Below are positions 9,225 through 18,204 of a stretch of 64,000 bases of DNA, one piece after another. Position 1 is the first letter of the stretch. Every line of letters begins with the position of its first letter. The notes under the pieces were generated by a model that saw only the letters and a list, made by a program, of their open reading frames with translations, ran no database searches and was not told the origin of the DNA. A program made the position numbers and the translations under genes. The stretch is from Porphyromonas vaginalis (GTDB lineage: Bacteria > Bacteroidota > Bacteroidia > Bacteroidales > Porphyromonadaceae): positions 186,001-250,000 of the forward strand of contig NZ_CATQJU010000001.1 of NCBI RefSeq assembly GCF_958301595.1, given 5' to 3'.

Positions 9225-10068
9225 CCGTCAATTCACGCACCCCGTGTGGGGTGCGACGTCTGACGCTAATCTCACAGTAAAACAGTATGTGGGTTTCAAT
9301 TCACGCACCCCGTGTGGGGTGCGACTCCTTTGCCCCCCTCACCTCTTTTGAGGTGGGGGCGTTTCAATTCACGCACCCCGTGTGGGGTGCGACTCCTTTG
9401 CCCCCCTCACCTCTTTTGAGGTGGGGGCGTTTCAATTCACGCACCCCGTGTGGGGTGCGACTGGTTCGTCACGCTCACTCGTCCGACTGTGCCTGCGTTT
9501 CAATTCACGCACCCCGTGTGGGGTGCGACATGGGTCTTCCGTATCACGGTACATCTAATTTGCGTTTCAATTCACGCACCCCGTGTGGGGTGCGACATAA
9601 ATAATGCTTGGTCTGATGCTCGTACAGAGGTTTCAATTCACGCACCCCGTGTGGGGTGCGACAGAGAGGTGGGGGGCAATAACGATGGATAGGTATTGGT
9701 TTCAATTCACGCACCCCGTGTGGGGTGCGACTCCGAAAGAAGTAGAAGAGCGTATAAAGGCAACAGGTTTCAATTCACGCACCCCGTGTGGGGTGCGACA
9801 CAAGTATTGAACCCAAAGACGGGTAAATTTATGTTTCAATTCACGCACCCCGTGTGGGGTGCGACTTTCGGCTCTTGGTTATCAAGAGATAGAGGGTCGT
9901 GTTTCAATTCACGCACCCCGTGTGGGGTGCGACGGCTCTGTCTCTTGCTCTGACTACGAATAGTCAGTTTCAATTCACGCACCCCGTGTGGGGTGCGACA
10001 ATATCGTATAATATCACGAGGCGTCTTTGCATCGTGTTTCAATTCACGCACCCCGTGTGGGGTGCGAC
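9225..10068 (-). CRISPR. Type I-C CRISPR array, 13 repeats and 12 spacers
   Basis: The 33-bp repeat starts at 9225, 9293, 9361, 9429, 9497, 9564, 9630, 9699, 9767, 9833, 9901, 9967 and 10036. On the minus strand it begins GTCGCACCCC, has the inner palindrome CGCACCCC/GGGGTGCG and ends GAATTGAAAC, the usual type I-C form, so transcription should run leftwards from the cas2 side. The copy at 9225 has changed terminal bases, as expected for the leader-distal end. Spacers are 33-36 bp. Spacers at 9326-9360 and 9394-9428 are identical, and each is itself a hairpin (arms around CACCTC / GAGGTG with loop TTTT). No spacer was matched by eye to the rest of the window. Confidence 0.99.
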
Positions 10069-10271
10069 CGCGATGCCCAAAGGTACGCATAAATAGAGGA
10101 CTAGACGATGATGAACTGCGAATGGGAGACTACGAGTGGGTGTATTCGGTGCGTTGGCGGTGACTGCGAAACAGTATCTTCTTGGATCTCAACGTATGCG
10201 AATAGTCCGCCTTTTCACTGATCGCTTGGCATTCGCAGAGGAGTACAAGCAAGAGAAAACGAAGCTGAGTG
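10069..10271 (-). promoter_or_regulatory. Probable CRISPR leader region
   Basis: This 203-base gap between the cas2 stop and the leader-proximal repeat is where the array promoter and the integration signals should lie. No clear -7 box was seen. A plus-strand frame open for about 54 codons covers most of it but lacks a convincing start, so it is not called as a gene. Confidence 0.55.
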
Positions 10272-10562
10272 CTATATGAGTAGCACGCCCTCGGGGTCTA
10301 CGCCCTTTGTCTTGCCAATGGTGGTGATCTTAGACTGGTAGTTGGTGCCGAGGTGGTAGATGCGCAGGGAGTCGCTTGATAGGCTGATTGTATCCGTGAG
10401 CGCAGCCTCTAGTTCCACCCTTTGGGCAGGAGAGACGAGGCATTCGAAGACCGAGTTCTGGACACGCTGGCCGTAGTTTTGGCATATCTTCGCCACTTGG
10501 CGAAGGCGCCTAGCACCATCAGGCGAGGCGGTGTTTACGTCGTAGGTGACAAGTAGGTACAT
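10272..10562 (-). CDS. cas2: CRISPR-associated endonuclease Cas2
   Basis: A 96-residue protein starting MYLLVTYDV, the typical Cas2 first strand with the conserved Asp at its end. It has KICQNYGQRVQNSVFEC, the core of the ferredoxin-like fold, and ends in the LGTNYQSKITTIG region. Cas2 dimerises and bridges two Cas1 dimers in the spacer-integration complex. The start was set at the internal ATG at 10562 because the upstream extension lies inside cas1 and lacks Cas2 character. The start codon shares one base with the cas1 stop (TGATG), so translation is probably coupled. It is the last cas gene before the leader and array. Confidence 0.95.
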   Translation of the reverse strand: MYLLVTYDVNTASPDGARRLRQVAKICQNYGQRVQNSVFECLVSPAQRVELEAALTDTISLSSDSLRIYHLGTNYQSKITTIGKTKGVDPEGVLLI

Positions 10563-11593
10563 CAGCTTTGGATTAGGAAGACAGGGTAATCGTCGAGGTC
10601 TCCTCGGAGGCATCGGGCTAAGAGCAATGCCTGAGCATAGGGAAGCAGTCCTATCGGTATCCGCTCCTGAAGGAAAGGGTGCATAATCTCCTCTCGCTTG
10701 CGCTGCTGCCACGCGGCTAGGAGCTCTTTGCGGGGCTCGTCTCTGAGGATGTATCCGTTTTCGCCCTGGGTGATGAAGTCTGAGGGTGCGACCTGTCGCT
10801 TATTGATGACAGTCAGGACGAAGCGATCCACGAGGTAGGCGCGAAGCTCCTCCATAAGGTCTAGAGCTAGGCTTGCTCTGCCTGGTCTGTCCGTATGGAG
10901 GAAGCCCACGTATGGGTCCAGTCCAACGGTCTCCAGTGCTGCCGTGACCTCATGGGCGAGTAGGGTGTAGAAAAATGAGAGCAACGCATTGGTCTCATCG
11001 CGAGGCGGTCGTCGCGACCGTCCCTCGAAGATGAACTCCGGTCGCCTTATGAGGTGGTGAAAGAGGGCAAAGTATTGCTGCGCTGCTAAGCCCTCTACAC
11101 CCATAACGGTCATACGGTCACGCTTGTAGGCTAAGCTCTTTTGCAAAGTCTTGAGTTGGCTGAGTGCCTCCTGAAAGGTTGTCTCCACGCTCTCTGTCGG
11201 GTGGTAGTCTCTCAAGTAGCGACCCAGCACTGATCGCTGGTTAGCTATCTTGGCCGAGATAAATAGAGCGGCGAAGTGCGCTGCAGCGGGTTCGTCGTCA
11301 GCGATGCGGTACTGCGTACGTCTCAGGAGGACATTGCCCCTCGTGGGTCCCTCTAGCGAACCTATATAGCGACCTGTGGGTGTGAGGAATGTGAGCTTGA
11401 CACCCTCCTGCACGCAGAGCTGCATCAGCCCTGGCGAAGCACCCATATAGGAGAAGGTGATGATTCCCTCGAGGTTGTGTATCGGTATGCGAAAGGTCTC
11501 CTCGCCATCTACCCGCGCCACGACATTGGTGCCGTCCTTGAGCAAGTAGACATTGGGCGTAAGGATATAGAGGGTGTTGAGTAGCTTTCTCAT
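10562..11593 (-). CDS. cas1: CRISPR integrase Cas1 (type I-C)
   Basis: A 343-residue protein starting MRKLLNTLYILTPNVYLLKDGTNVV, the usual opening of type I-C Cas1. It has the N-terminal beta domain (IPIHNLEGIITFSYMGASPG) and the alpha-helical catalytic part with ETNALLSFFYTLLAHEV, LDPYVGFLHTDRPGRASLALDLMEE and FVLTVINKRQV, in which the metal-binding Glu, His and Asp/Glu positions are present. Cas1 joins new spacers to the leader-proximal repeat. The ATG at 11593 is chosen because it overlaps the cas4 stop by four bases (ATGA) and gives the family's usual length. Confidence 0.97.
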   Translation of the reverse strand: MRKLLNTLYILTPNVYLLKDGTNVVARVDGEETFRIPIHNLEGIITFSYMGASPGLMQLCVQEGVKLTFLTPTGRYIGSLEGPTRGNVLLRRTQYRIADDEPAAAHFAALFISAKIANQRSVLGRYLRDYHPTESVETTFQEALSQLKTLQKSLAYKRDRMTVMGVEGLAAQQYFALFHHLIRRPEFIFEGRSRRPPRDETNALLSFFYTLLAHEVTAALETVGLDPYVGFLHTDRPGRASLALDLMEELRAYLVDRFVLTVINKRQVAPSDFITQGENGYILRDEPRKELLAAWQQRKREEIMHPFLQERIPIGLLPYAQALLLARCLRGDLDDYPVFLIQS

Positions 11594-12267
11594 GAGGTGA
11601 GTATGTCGTGATGCTTTAGGTAGCTCTTGGCCGAACGGTGTGATGCGATACGAGGCATGCACTCATCGAGGAGAGAGCAGGAGCGGCACTGACGGGTGTA
11701 GTGCGCTGGTATAGGCGTGCGCTGCGCAAAGGCCTCGTGCATCTTACGCGCCACCTCGTAGCACGTTGCCCGCAGAGTGTCGTCCATCTCGACCTGTAGG
11801 CGATGCCGTGTCTCTCCATAGTAAAGAGCTCCGTAGGGAATAGAGACTTGGTACATCTCCTCAAGAGCTATGACCTGAGCGCAGAGTTGCAACTTATCAG
11901 CGAGGTGAGTCTTAGGCTTGCCACGCTTATATTCGACAGGAGTCGCCTGCCATGACCCTGGGTACTTAGGGTGTCGGAAGGGGCTCAGGCATTGATTCCG
12001 AAGCGGGGTCAGCTCAACCGCATCGGACAGCCCGTATAGCCCCAAAGTGTAGGAGACGAGCGGCACCCGTCTCATCGTGATCGTGTCTCCCACGCGAGCA
12101 CTCAGCTCAGGCTGGTCCACACGCTTGTGGAGGATCTGCCCTAGCGCTGTGAGGTGGTTGTCCTGCCATAGCTGCTCTAGGGTGATCAGTTGCCACTGAC
12201 GTGGACAGAAGCAGTAGTGCTGTATCTCGGAGATTGTCAGAAGCTCCTCGTCGCTGTAGCGTCTCAT
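11590..12267 (-). CDS. cas4: CRISPR-associated exonuclease Cas4
   Basis: A 225-residue protein with the RecB-type nuclease core: GLSDAVEL (Asp82) and TPVEYKRGKPK (Glu112, Lys114). Four cysteines can hold the Fe-S cluster: one in HYCFCPRQW (residues 19-21) and three in QCRSCSLLDEC (194, 197, 203). In type I-C systems Cas4 trims and orients prespacers by their PAM and works with Cas1-Cas2. It overlaps cas1 by four bases and follows cas7 after 75 bases that contain a strong stem-loop. Confidence 0.95.
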   Translation of the reverse strand: MRRYSDEELLTISEIQHYCFCPRQWQLITLEQLWQDNHLTALGQILHKRVDQPELSARVGDTITMRRVPLVSYTLGLYGLSDAVELTPLRNQCLSPFRHPKYPGSWQATPVEYKRGKPKTHLADKLQLCAQVIALEEMYQVSIPYGALYYGETRHRLQVEMDDTLRATCYEVARKMHEAFAQRTPIPAHYTRQCRSCSLLDECMPRIASHRSAKSYLKHHDILTS

Positions 12268-12287
12268 GGGAAAGGTTGTTTTAGAGA

Positions 12288-12328
12288 AAAGCCCCTGCCG
12301 TAGTGGCGTGTGCTACGGAAGGGGCTTT
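12288..12328 (-). terminator. Intrinsic terminator or attenuator inside the cas operon
   Basis: The arms are AAAGCCCCT + CCGTAG (12288-12303) and CTACGG + AGGGGCTTT (12313-12328), with one internal mismatch and a 9-base loop. On the minus strand the stem is followed by TTTTCTCT, as in a rho-independent terminator. It lies between cas7 and cas4, so it would separate the interference genes from the adaptation genes. Confidence 0.75.
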
Positions 12329-12342
12329 CGTGTGAAAGGGGG

Positions 12343-13206
12343 CTAGACGAGCTCAATGACCTCGACACCCTGGAGTCCGTCGCGATCGATCTGGACGGTG
12401 TAGTCGGAGAAGTCGCGTGCGGGACCTGTGAGTCCCTCTCGCCGTGCTACGGTGACACGCTCGAAGAGCTTGTGCGCAGACGCATTGCCCAGAGGCGAGT
12501 CGTGCTTGAAGATGATCAACTTCTGCAGACTCATGAGTCCACGGGCTGCGGAGTGATCTAGGTCAAACATATTCTCGAGTGCCTTCCAGAAGAGCTGCAA
12601 GTCATCCTCCGTGAAGCCTGTGTCCTCGGCAAAGTGTGGCGTCACGAAGCCATACATCTTATAGAGTCCGTAGGGAACGGTGGCTTTGCGCCCCATGGTG
12701 CGGTTGCCTCCCTTGTCGTCAGCCTCTTCGTTGGCCTTCTGCTCGTTAGCGTCTGTAGCAGCCATCCGTGTGATGGTATGCTCGTGAGGAAAGATCGGAT
12801 CAATGGAGCGCGCAAAGGTTAGCTGGATGGGACCACGCACCTGACCAGCGTTGTTGCCCGTGGAGAGGACAGCACCGAAAGCGCGTATGTCGTAGTACTT
12901 CTGGCACATGAGGGCACGAGCCTTGTCTCGGTCTGCAGCATTTTTCGTCTTAGCATCCTTGCCCGTAGCCTCTTCTACAGCCGCATTGATGGAGTCATTG
13001 AGGACGGAGTTCTCTCTGACGAAGACATCTTGGTCGGTCGCCATCTGTATGTAGTTGCGCACCTTGCGCTTGATGCATACATCGGTGACGAGTCCCTCGC
13101 CAGTCTCGGGGTCTACGCGGGGCAGGTTGCCACCATCAGGGTCGCCATTGGGGTTGCCATCCTTGACGTCAAAGAGCAGGATGAAGTCATATCTATTCTG
13201 TATCAT
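12343..13206 (-). CDS. cas7: Type I-C Cascade backbone subunit Cas7 (Csd2)
   Basis: A 287-residue protein with the Csd2 opening RYDFILLFDVKDGNPNGDPDGGNLPR, then GLVTDVCIKRKVRNYIQ. Other family features are the GQVRGPIQLTFARSIDPIFPHEHTITRMA stretch and VPYGLYKMYGFVTPHFAED. Several copies polymerise along the crRNA in the type I-C effector. It lies 11 bases after cas8c and ends before the stem-loop at 12288. Confidence 0.96.
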   Translation of the reverse strand: MIQNRYDFILLFDVKDGNPNGDPDGGNLPRVDPETGEGLVTDVCIKRKVRNYIQMATDQDVFVRENSVLNDSINAAVEEATGKDAKTKNAADRDKARALMCQKYYDIRAFGAVLSTGNNAGQVRGPIQLTFARSIDPIFPHEHTITRMAATDANEQKANEEADDKGGNRTMGRKATVPYGLYKMYGFVTPHFAEDTGFTEDDLQLFWKALENMFDLDHSAARGLMSLQKLIIFKHDSPLGNASAHKLFERVTVARREGLTGPARDFSDYTVQIDRDGLQGVEVIELV

Positions 13207-13217
13207 AACTATATGGG

Positions 13218-15068
13218 TTATTGTTCTGTTTCTTCAGTTGGATTGTCTGTGTCCTCCTTCTTCTTATAGGAGTCAACTTTCTGATGATAGTAGCCTACAG
13301 CGAAGAGGCTCTGCTCATCTAGCGAGAAGGTCGCCGGGAATGTGGGGACCTCCGCAGGAATCAGTGAGAAGATCTCTCCGAGGAGCTTTTCGAATGTCAC
13401 TGCTAGTCCAGGCTTCTCCTTACGTAGCTTGCTCAGGTGGTGGTTGGACAGTGCGATGAGTCGTCCCATCACCATGTTAGGGCGAGTGGAGGCGCTAGCG
13501 TAAAAGCGATCTCGGATGGTCGCATTGACGCCTTTGCCTAGTGAAGCCTGCTGGATCTGCTCGAGGACGGCAAAGAGGCGTCCGGCGAGGTAAGCGATGT
13601 TGTCGTTTTGCTTGTCTAAAGCCATATCTAGTGTGGTTATGTTATTGTATATTCTTGCTTTGCGATTGATGCATCCCTTGAGGATGGCTGCTCGTAGTTC
13701 GGTGACCGTGCGCTCCTGCGTGATACGGTTGATGCAAGCCTGCTGCAGAGTCATAGGGTAAAGTGTGCCATTGAGGATACTCTCGACGATGCTCTGCACA
13801 AGGTTCATGGCAAAGGTGCTAGACTTGGAGGGCGATGAGACACTCTTCACGATACCATAAAGAGAGCGTAAGGGCGGGTTCTCCTCGTCCACGTTGCCAT
13901 CCCAGCGAATGATGTTCATATCAACGAGGTGCTGGTAGACTCTGTCGAAGATCTCCGACACCGTTCCCTGCTGCCAATACTTGACGGTGATGCGTCCGCC
14001 TGCTGTGAGTCCGAGTACGTAAAACTGTCGCTCATCCTCCCAATGCTGCCCTTGACCTCGATTGCCACGAATAGCTTTGAATTGCTCGAGTACTTTGTAG
14101 GTGCCCTGAGTGGGGTTCGAAGCTTTCTTTTTACTCTGGCCTTTTCGCTTAGGTTGCTCATCGTCTGTGTCGGACGGCTCCTGAGTATCGTCCTCCCTTA
14201 CGCCTTCGAAGATTACGGTACGAAAGGTCTCGTTGATACTAGGATCGTCAAGATCCGAATTCCAAAAGACATAGCTGATGTCTCCGAGCGTATAGCGTGT
14301 CTGCTCATTGCGGAGCAAGTCGTTGAGAGCTGTGGTGTGGGCAAAGGAGGCGTACTTAGAGATCGGCGCATTCTCGCCCTGCTTCTTACCATAGGAAAGG
14401 TAGGCTGGGTCGTTGAAACTAGCTATCGTGGCTCCCGCCTGAGAGCCTGGAGCTACAATACGAGCGTGAAAGGCTGCTAGAGGCTTCTCCTCACCCGTTA
14501 TGAGGCATCGCCCAAGGTTTTCCTCTGTATTGTAGGCTTGAGCAGCATAATCATGTGCATCCTCTTGTGTAGCTAAGAGCTCTGTATCACCTTGCAGCTG
14601 GAAGGTCATCCAGTCTGATGCTAAGATGCGCTCGGTATGAGCCTCCTCGGGTAGAGGCGTCTCGGCTCCGAGGTAATGGTCGTAGAAGAGACAGACCGCC
14701 TTAAAACTGGCGTTATCTGGGTACAGCTCTGCGATCTCAGCCATGACTCGCTTGAAGTCCGCTAGTCGATCCGTACAGGGTGACACCCCCTCGGCACTCT
14801 CTTCATACCCTAGGATGTACTTGCGATTGTCCCAAAAGGGTTGTGCGGGTGGACACTTACCGCTACGCTTTAGTCCAGCTGGCACTAGATAGTCCTGCCC
14901 CTTGCTCTTCTTGTCATTTGGATCTTTGAGGTCTTTTAGTCTGACGAAGGAGCCATCTTCGCGAATGACGATGACCCAGCGAATGGGTTTGACCTCTAGT
15001 CCAGGGGTCGCTATGCGATGTGCCTTACGCATCGCCTCGTAGTAGTTGTATAGTGCTTGTAGGATCAT
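13218..15068 (-). CDS. cas8c: Type I-C large subunit Cas8c (Csd1)
   Basis: A 616-residue protein beginning MILQALYNYYEAMRK, as Csd1 proteins do, followed by IRWVIVIREDGSFVRLKDL. Further family-like regions are CLITGEEKPLAAFHARI, SYGKKQGENAPISKYASFAHTTALNDLL and the C-terminal YYHQKVDSYKKK. Cas8c recognises the PAM and holds the non-target strand. In type I-C an internal start within cas8c makes the small subunit Cas11c; I did not identify that start confidently here. The first four bases overlap the cas5 stop (ATGA), which suggests coupled translation. Confidence 0.95.
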   Translation of the reverse strand: MILQALYNYYEAMRKAHRIATPGLEVKPIRWVIVIREDGSFVRLKDLKDPNDKKSKGQDYLVPAGLKRSGKCPPAQPFWDNRKYILGYEESAEGVSPCTDRLADFKRVMAEIAELYPDNASFKAVCLFYDHYLGAETPLPEEAHTERILASDWMTFQLQGDTELLATQEDAHDYAAQAYNTEENLGRCLITGEEKPLAAFHARIVAPGSQAGATIASFNDPAYLSYGKKQGENAPISKYASFAHTTALNDLLRNEQTRYTLGDISYVFWNSDLDDPSINETFRTVIFEGVREDDTQEPSDTDDEQPKRKGQSKKKASNPTQGTYKVLEQFKAIRGNRGQGQHWEDERQFYVLGLTAGGRITVKYWQQGTVSEIFDRVYQHLVDMNIIRWDGNVDEENPPLRSLYGIVKSVSSPSKSSTFAMNLVQSIVESILNGTLYPMTLQQACINRITQERTVTELRAAILKGCINRKARIYNNITTLDMALDKQNDNIAYLAGRLFAVLEQIQQASLGKGVNATIRDRFYASASTRPNMVMGRLIALSNHHLSKLRKEKPGLAVTFEKLLGEIFSLIPAEVPTFPATFSLDEQSLFAVGYYHQKVDSYKKKEDTDNPTEETEQ

Positions 15069-15781
15069 CTCAGTATCTCATTACTATCCATCGGGGGGAC
15101 GAGGATGACGCCATCGGTCATCTGCGCATGATAAAACATGGCTGGGGGATTCTTCCTATCCCGATCGAAGTCCATATCGTAGAGCATGATGCTCAGGTCG
15201 CGACTCTCAGGAATAGGCTTGGGCTCTAGTGCTGTCTCCCCATGCTCTAGGTCCACATACTCAAAGGAGCAGGTGAACTCACGGCACCCTAGGTAAGGCA
15301 TCATGAAGCACTGCCCAGCTTTGGCTCTGCGCTCGAATATCTCTTGGTACTTCCTTGGGTTCTCCGCTTTGCGCTCGGCTTCGCTGTACTCCTCGTTGTA
15401 GTGCTTCTGACAGCTAGCTGAGCGATCTCTAACAGGTATGTAGACCATCTTAGCATAGATCCGATAGTCTACATCACGTAAGAGGTAGGAGGCACGCTGT
15501 CTACGATCCTCTGAGATGTTTATGCCTGTGCTCCCTTTGCTCATAATAGAGGCCACCTCGTTTCGCTTGATGGTAAACCGCTTGATTGGGGCTAGTACCT
15601 CTATCTTCGTGATTTCCCAGCGTATGGCGGGCTTCCAGTAGATCGCCTGAAAGATGGCTCGCGCGGCACTAGGCGTGATCACGTCATAGCTAACACGCTC
15701 CACCTTCATCTCGGGGCGTGTGAAGCAGGCGAAGGGACCGCGCACACGCAGGCAGTACTCCTTGTCTATATACTCTTCCAT
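15065..15781 (-). CDS. cas5c: Type I-C Cas5 (Cas5c/Cas5d) crRNA endonuclease
   Basis: A 238-residue protein with the Cas5d opening YCLRVRGPFACFTRPEMKVERVSYDVITPSAARAIFQAIYWKPAIRW. In type I-C this protein replaces Cas6: it cleaves the repeat RNA and stays on the 5' handle. The middle part (YRIYAKMVYIPVRD, KYQEIFERRAKAGQCFMMPYLGCREFTCSFEYV) is also as in the family. The gene starts four bases after the cas3 stop and overlaps cas8c. Confidence 0.96.
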   Translation of the reverse strand: MEEYIDKEYCLRVRGPFACFTRPEMKVERVSYDVITPSAARAIFQAIYWKPAIRWEITKIEVLAPIKRFTIKRNEVASIMSKGSTGINISEDRRQRASYLLRDVDYRIYAKMVYIPVRDRSASCQKHYNEEYSEAERKAENPRKYQEIFERRAKAGQCFMMPYLGCREFTCSFEYVDLEHGETALEPKPIPESRDLSIMLYDMDFDRDRKNPPAMFYHAQMTDGVILVPPMDSNEILR

Positions 15782-15785
15782 ATAT

Positions 15786-18101
15786 CTATACTCCTATGAA
15801 TATTAATGTCTGATCGATTATCTGTATCCCAGTCTCCGCACTGTAGAGCTTATCATCGGCTAGATAAGCGATGCCACACTCGCTAACTGAGATACTACTC
15901 CCCAAAGTTAAACAATCTTTTTGTTTTAGACCAACGGTAAGACGATTCATTTGTCGGTACTCCTGTCGTGTCAGCGGAAGGTTGCTTTGGAGCTTCTTGA
16001 TGATCGCTTTCCCCGCTTTGTCGTAGGGGACAACGATAGAGGTGCTCTGATCCTCTATATACTTAAAGTTCTCACTCGCTGTCTCATAGTCGAAGCGTAG
16101 TTCCTCACATCGCTCGTCATCTACATCCCAAAGCAGAGGGGAGACCCTCTTATCTTTCTCCCGGGTCTTCTTGTTGTCGAAGCAGTCGACGTCATTATAG
16201 AATGCCTTGTAGTAACGCTCGATCTCCTCTCTCTGCGGAGCTCCCTGCTCAGCCAGCCGATCAAGGAGATCCTCCAGAGCACCTTGCGCCCAGCTCATTT
16301 CACCCAGGCTGACTGTTTCATCAAGGCGAAAGATGTAGACCTCGCCAGGCTCTGCCATACGCCCCTCACGGTTGCACCGCCCAGCGGCCTGCATGACCGA
16401 GTCTAGACCCGCCATCGCTCGGTAGACCACGGGGAAGTCTAGATCTACACCAGCCTCGACCAGCTGCGTGCTGACGACACGTACCGGCTCGCCAGCCTTC
16501 AGGCGACGGCGTATCTCCTCTATGCGCTCCTGAATGTGTGCCGAGCACATCCTGCGTGAGAGATGTATCAGCCCCTCACCCGACTTGTCTTGAGCTTTCA
16601 GAGCCGCATAGAGACGAGCCGCATCGTTGCGACTATTCACGATACAGAGGAAGTTCTCGTGCTGTGCCAATCGCCCGGCCAGCTCCTCCGTAGAGAGCTT
16701 GAGTAGGTCCCAATGGTAGCGAACCTTGTCAAAGGGCGCGAAAAGCTTGGCATCATAAGGTACAACCTCCTGAATGCGCTCCTCGAGGAAGAAGAACTCA
16801 TGACCGAACCGCTTGCTGTCTGACAGGATGTCTTTGTCAAAGACTGGTAGCGTGGCAGTGCAGAAGAGAGGCTCCACACGAAAGGCGTAGTGCAGGCTCT
16901 CCACTACACGCAGGATCGGGTTGAGCAGCCGAGGGGGAAACATCTGTACCTCGTCAAAGACAACGACCGAGTTGCAAATGTTGTGTAGCTTGCGACAGCG
17001 ACTCACACGGTGAGCATAGAGCGACTCGAAGAACTGTACGTTGGTCGTTACGATGAGTGGCACGTCCCAGTTTTCCGTCATGAGCTTGGTGTACTCCAGA
17101 GCTTCGTCAAGTCGCTCCTTGGCATCTACATCTGAGTGATGCTCCAGCACCTGGTCCGCCCCAAAGATGTCCCTAAAGGTTTGCGCTGTCTGGGTGATGA
17201 TCGAGGTGTAGGGGATGACGTAGATGATGCGCTCACACCCCTGCGCTATGGCGTGCTCTAGAGCCCACATCATCGAGGAGACCGTCTTGCCAGCACCTGT
17301 GGGGAGCGAGAGCGAGTAAATCTTGCGCTTAGCCGTGCGCCCATGCTTGCGACATTGGTCGAGGAAGGTAGCTCGCGCCTCATTGATCCGTCCCTCACGG
17401 TTGAAGTGTGACACATACTCCTCTAGCTGAGTGCGCATCTGCTTTAGCGAAGCTTTGGCATTCTGGCGAACAAGGCTCTTGTCGGGAGACATAAACCGCT
17501 CCGTGTCGAGGAAGTCGGCGTCTACCAAACAGGAGAAAAGCATTCGAACCAGTAGCTGGTAGTCTTCCTCATCAATCTTGTTCCATGCCTTAGCGACCTT
17601 GTCTAGAGAGACTTTGAGAAGAAGCTCTTCAATTTGGCTCGCCTCAGGTTGGAGTCCCTTGACTAGGTCTGCCACGGCTCGCTCGGTGTCACTAGAACGA
17701 ACAACTTGTCCTCGCCACTCGGAGTCATCGTAGAGCCCTCGGTGGTGCGCCCCGATGCAGAGCGAGAGGATCTTTAGAAGCTGCTGATTACCGCCCACCT
17801 GCTTTAAGTCGTAGGCGTAGCGTGCTCCTGCGGGACTGTGCGGGGTGCGCCACCCGCTGAGCGTAGGATCTAAACCTGACTGCTGACGTATGTAGCGCTG
17901 GAAGCCCTCCTGGTACTTGCCCAAGTCGTGCAGGAGTCCCAGCAGGTAACCGATCTCGCCAAGCTCTGGATAATCGGTGATGCGCTCAGCGTAGCTCTGC
18001 GCTAGCTCCGCCACGCCGTGTAGATGATCTAGTAGAGGCTGCGTCTCGTAGGAGCCATCCTCTAGAACCCTTACGTGGGCTATCTGCTCTCTGTCGTTCA
18101 T
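15786..18101 (-). CDS. cas3: CRISPR helicase-nuclease Cas3
   Basis: A 771-residue protein with an N-terminal HD nuclease domain: DHLHGVAEL, LLHDLGK with His58-Asp59, and GAHHRG at 118-121. A superfamily 2 helicase follows, with Walker A PTGAGKT at 267-273 and motif II DEVQ at 383-386. Motif VI lies in AMAGLDSVMQAAGRCNREGR. Cas3 is recruited after R-loop formation, nicks and degrades the invading DNA. It is the first gene of the leftward cas operon, and the only one with a sizeable upstream gap for a promoter. Confidence 0.98.
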   Translation of the reverse strand: MNDREQIAHVRVLEDGSYETQPLLDHLHGVAELAQSYAERITDYPELGEIGYLLGLLHDLGKYQEGFQRYIRQQSGLDPTLSGWRTPHSPAGARYAYDLKQVGGNQQLLKILSLCIGAHHRGLYDDSEWRGQVVRSSDTERAVADLVKGLQPEASQIEELLLKVSLDKVAKAWNKIDEEDYQLLVRMLFSCLVDADFLDTERFMSPDKSLVRQNAKASLKQMRTQLEEYVSHFNREGRINEARATFLDQCRKHGRTAKRKIYSLSLPTGAGKTVSSMMWALEHAIAQGCERIIYVIPYTSIITQTAQTFRDIFGADQVLEHHSDVDAKERLDEALEYTKLMTENWDVPLIVTTNVQFFESLYAHRVSRCRKLHNICNSVVVFDEVQMFPPRLLNPILRVVESLHYAFRVEPLFCTATLPVFDKDILSDSKRFGHEFFFLEERIQEVVPYDAKLFAPFDKVRYHWDLLKLSTEELAGRLAQHENFLCIVNSRNDAARLYAALKAQDKSGEGLIHLSRRMCSAHIQERIEEIRRRLKAGEPVRVVSTQLVEAGVDLDFPVVYRAMAGLDSVMQAAGRCNREGRMAEPGEVYIFRLDETVSLGEMSWAQGALEDLLDRLAEQGAPQREEIERYYKAFYNDVDCFDNKKTREKDKRVSPLLWDVDDERCEELRFDYETASENFKYIEDQSTSIVVPYDKAGKAIIKKLQSNLPLTRQEYRQMNRLTVGLKQKDCLTLGSSISVSECGIAYLADDKLYSAETGIQIIDQTLIFIGV

Positions 18102-18137
18102 AGGGTTGGTTGTTCTTTACTTGTATTGCCTTGATAC

Positions 18138-18191
18138 AACGGACGCACAGACCGTAGCCCTACTACGAGGCGATACGTCTGTGCGTCCGTT
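18138..18191. repeat. Perfect 15-bp inverted repeat upstream of cas3
   Basis: AACGGACGCACAGAC at 18138-18152 is exactly complementary to 18177-18191, with a 24-base loop. It lies 37 bases before the cas3 start. It could be a terminator shielding the cas operon, a 5'-UTR structure or a protein-binding site; no U-tract follows on either strand. Confidence 0.7.
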
Positions 18192-18204
18192 CCTGCTGCA
18201 ACAC

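Noticed and set aside
9287-10096. Several open frames reading repeated FNSRTPCGVRH / FQFTHPVWGAT peptides
   Set aside because: They are translations of the CRISPR repeats and spacers, not genes.
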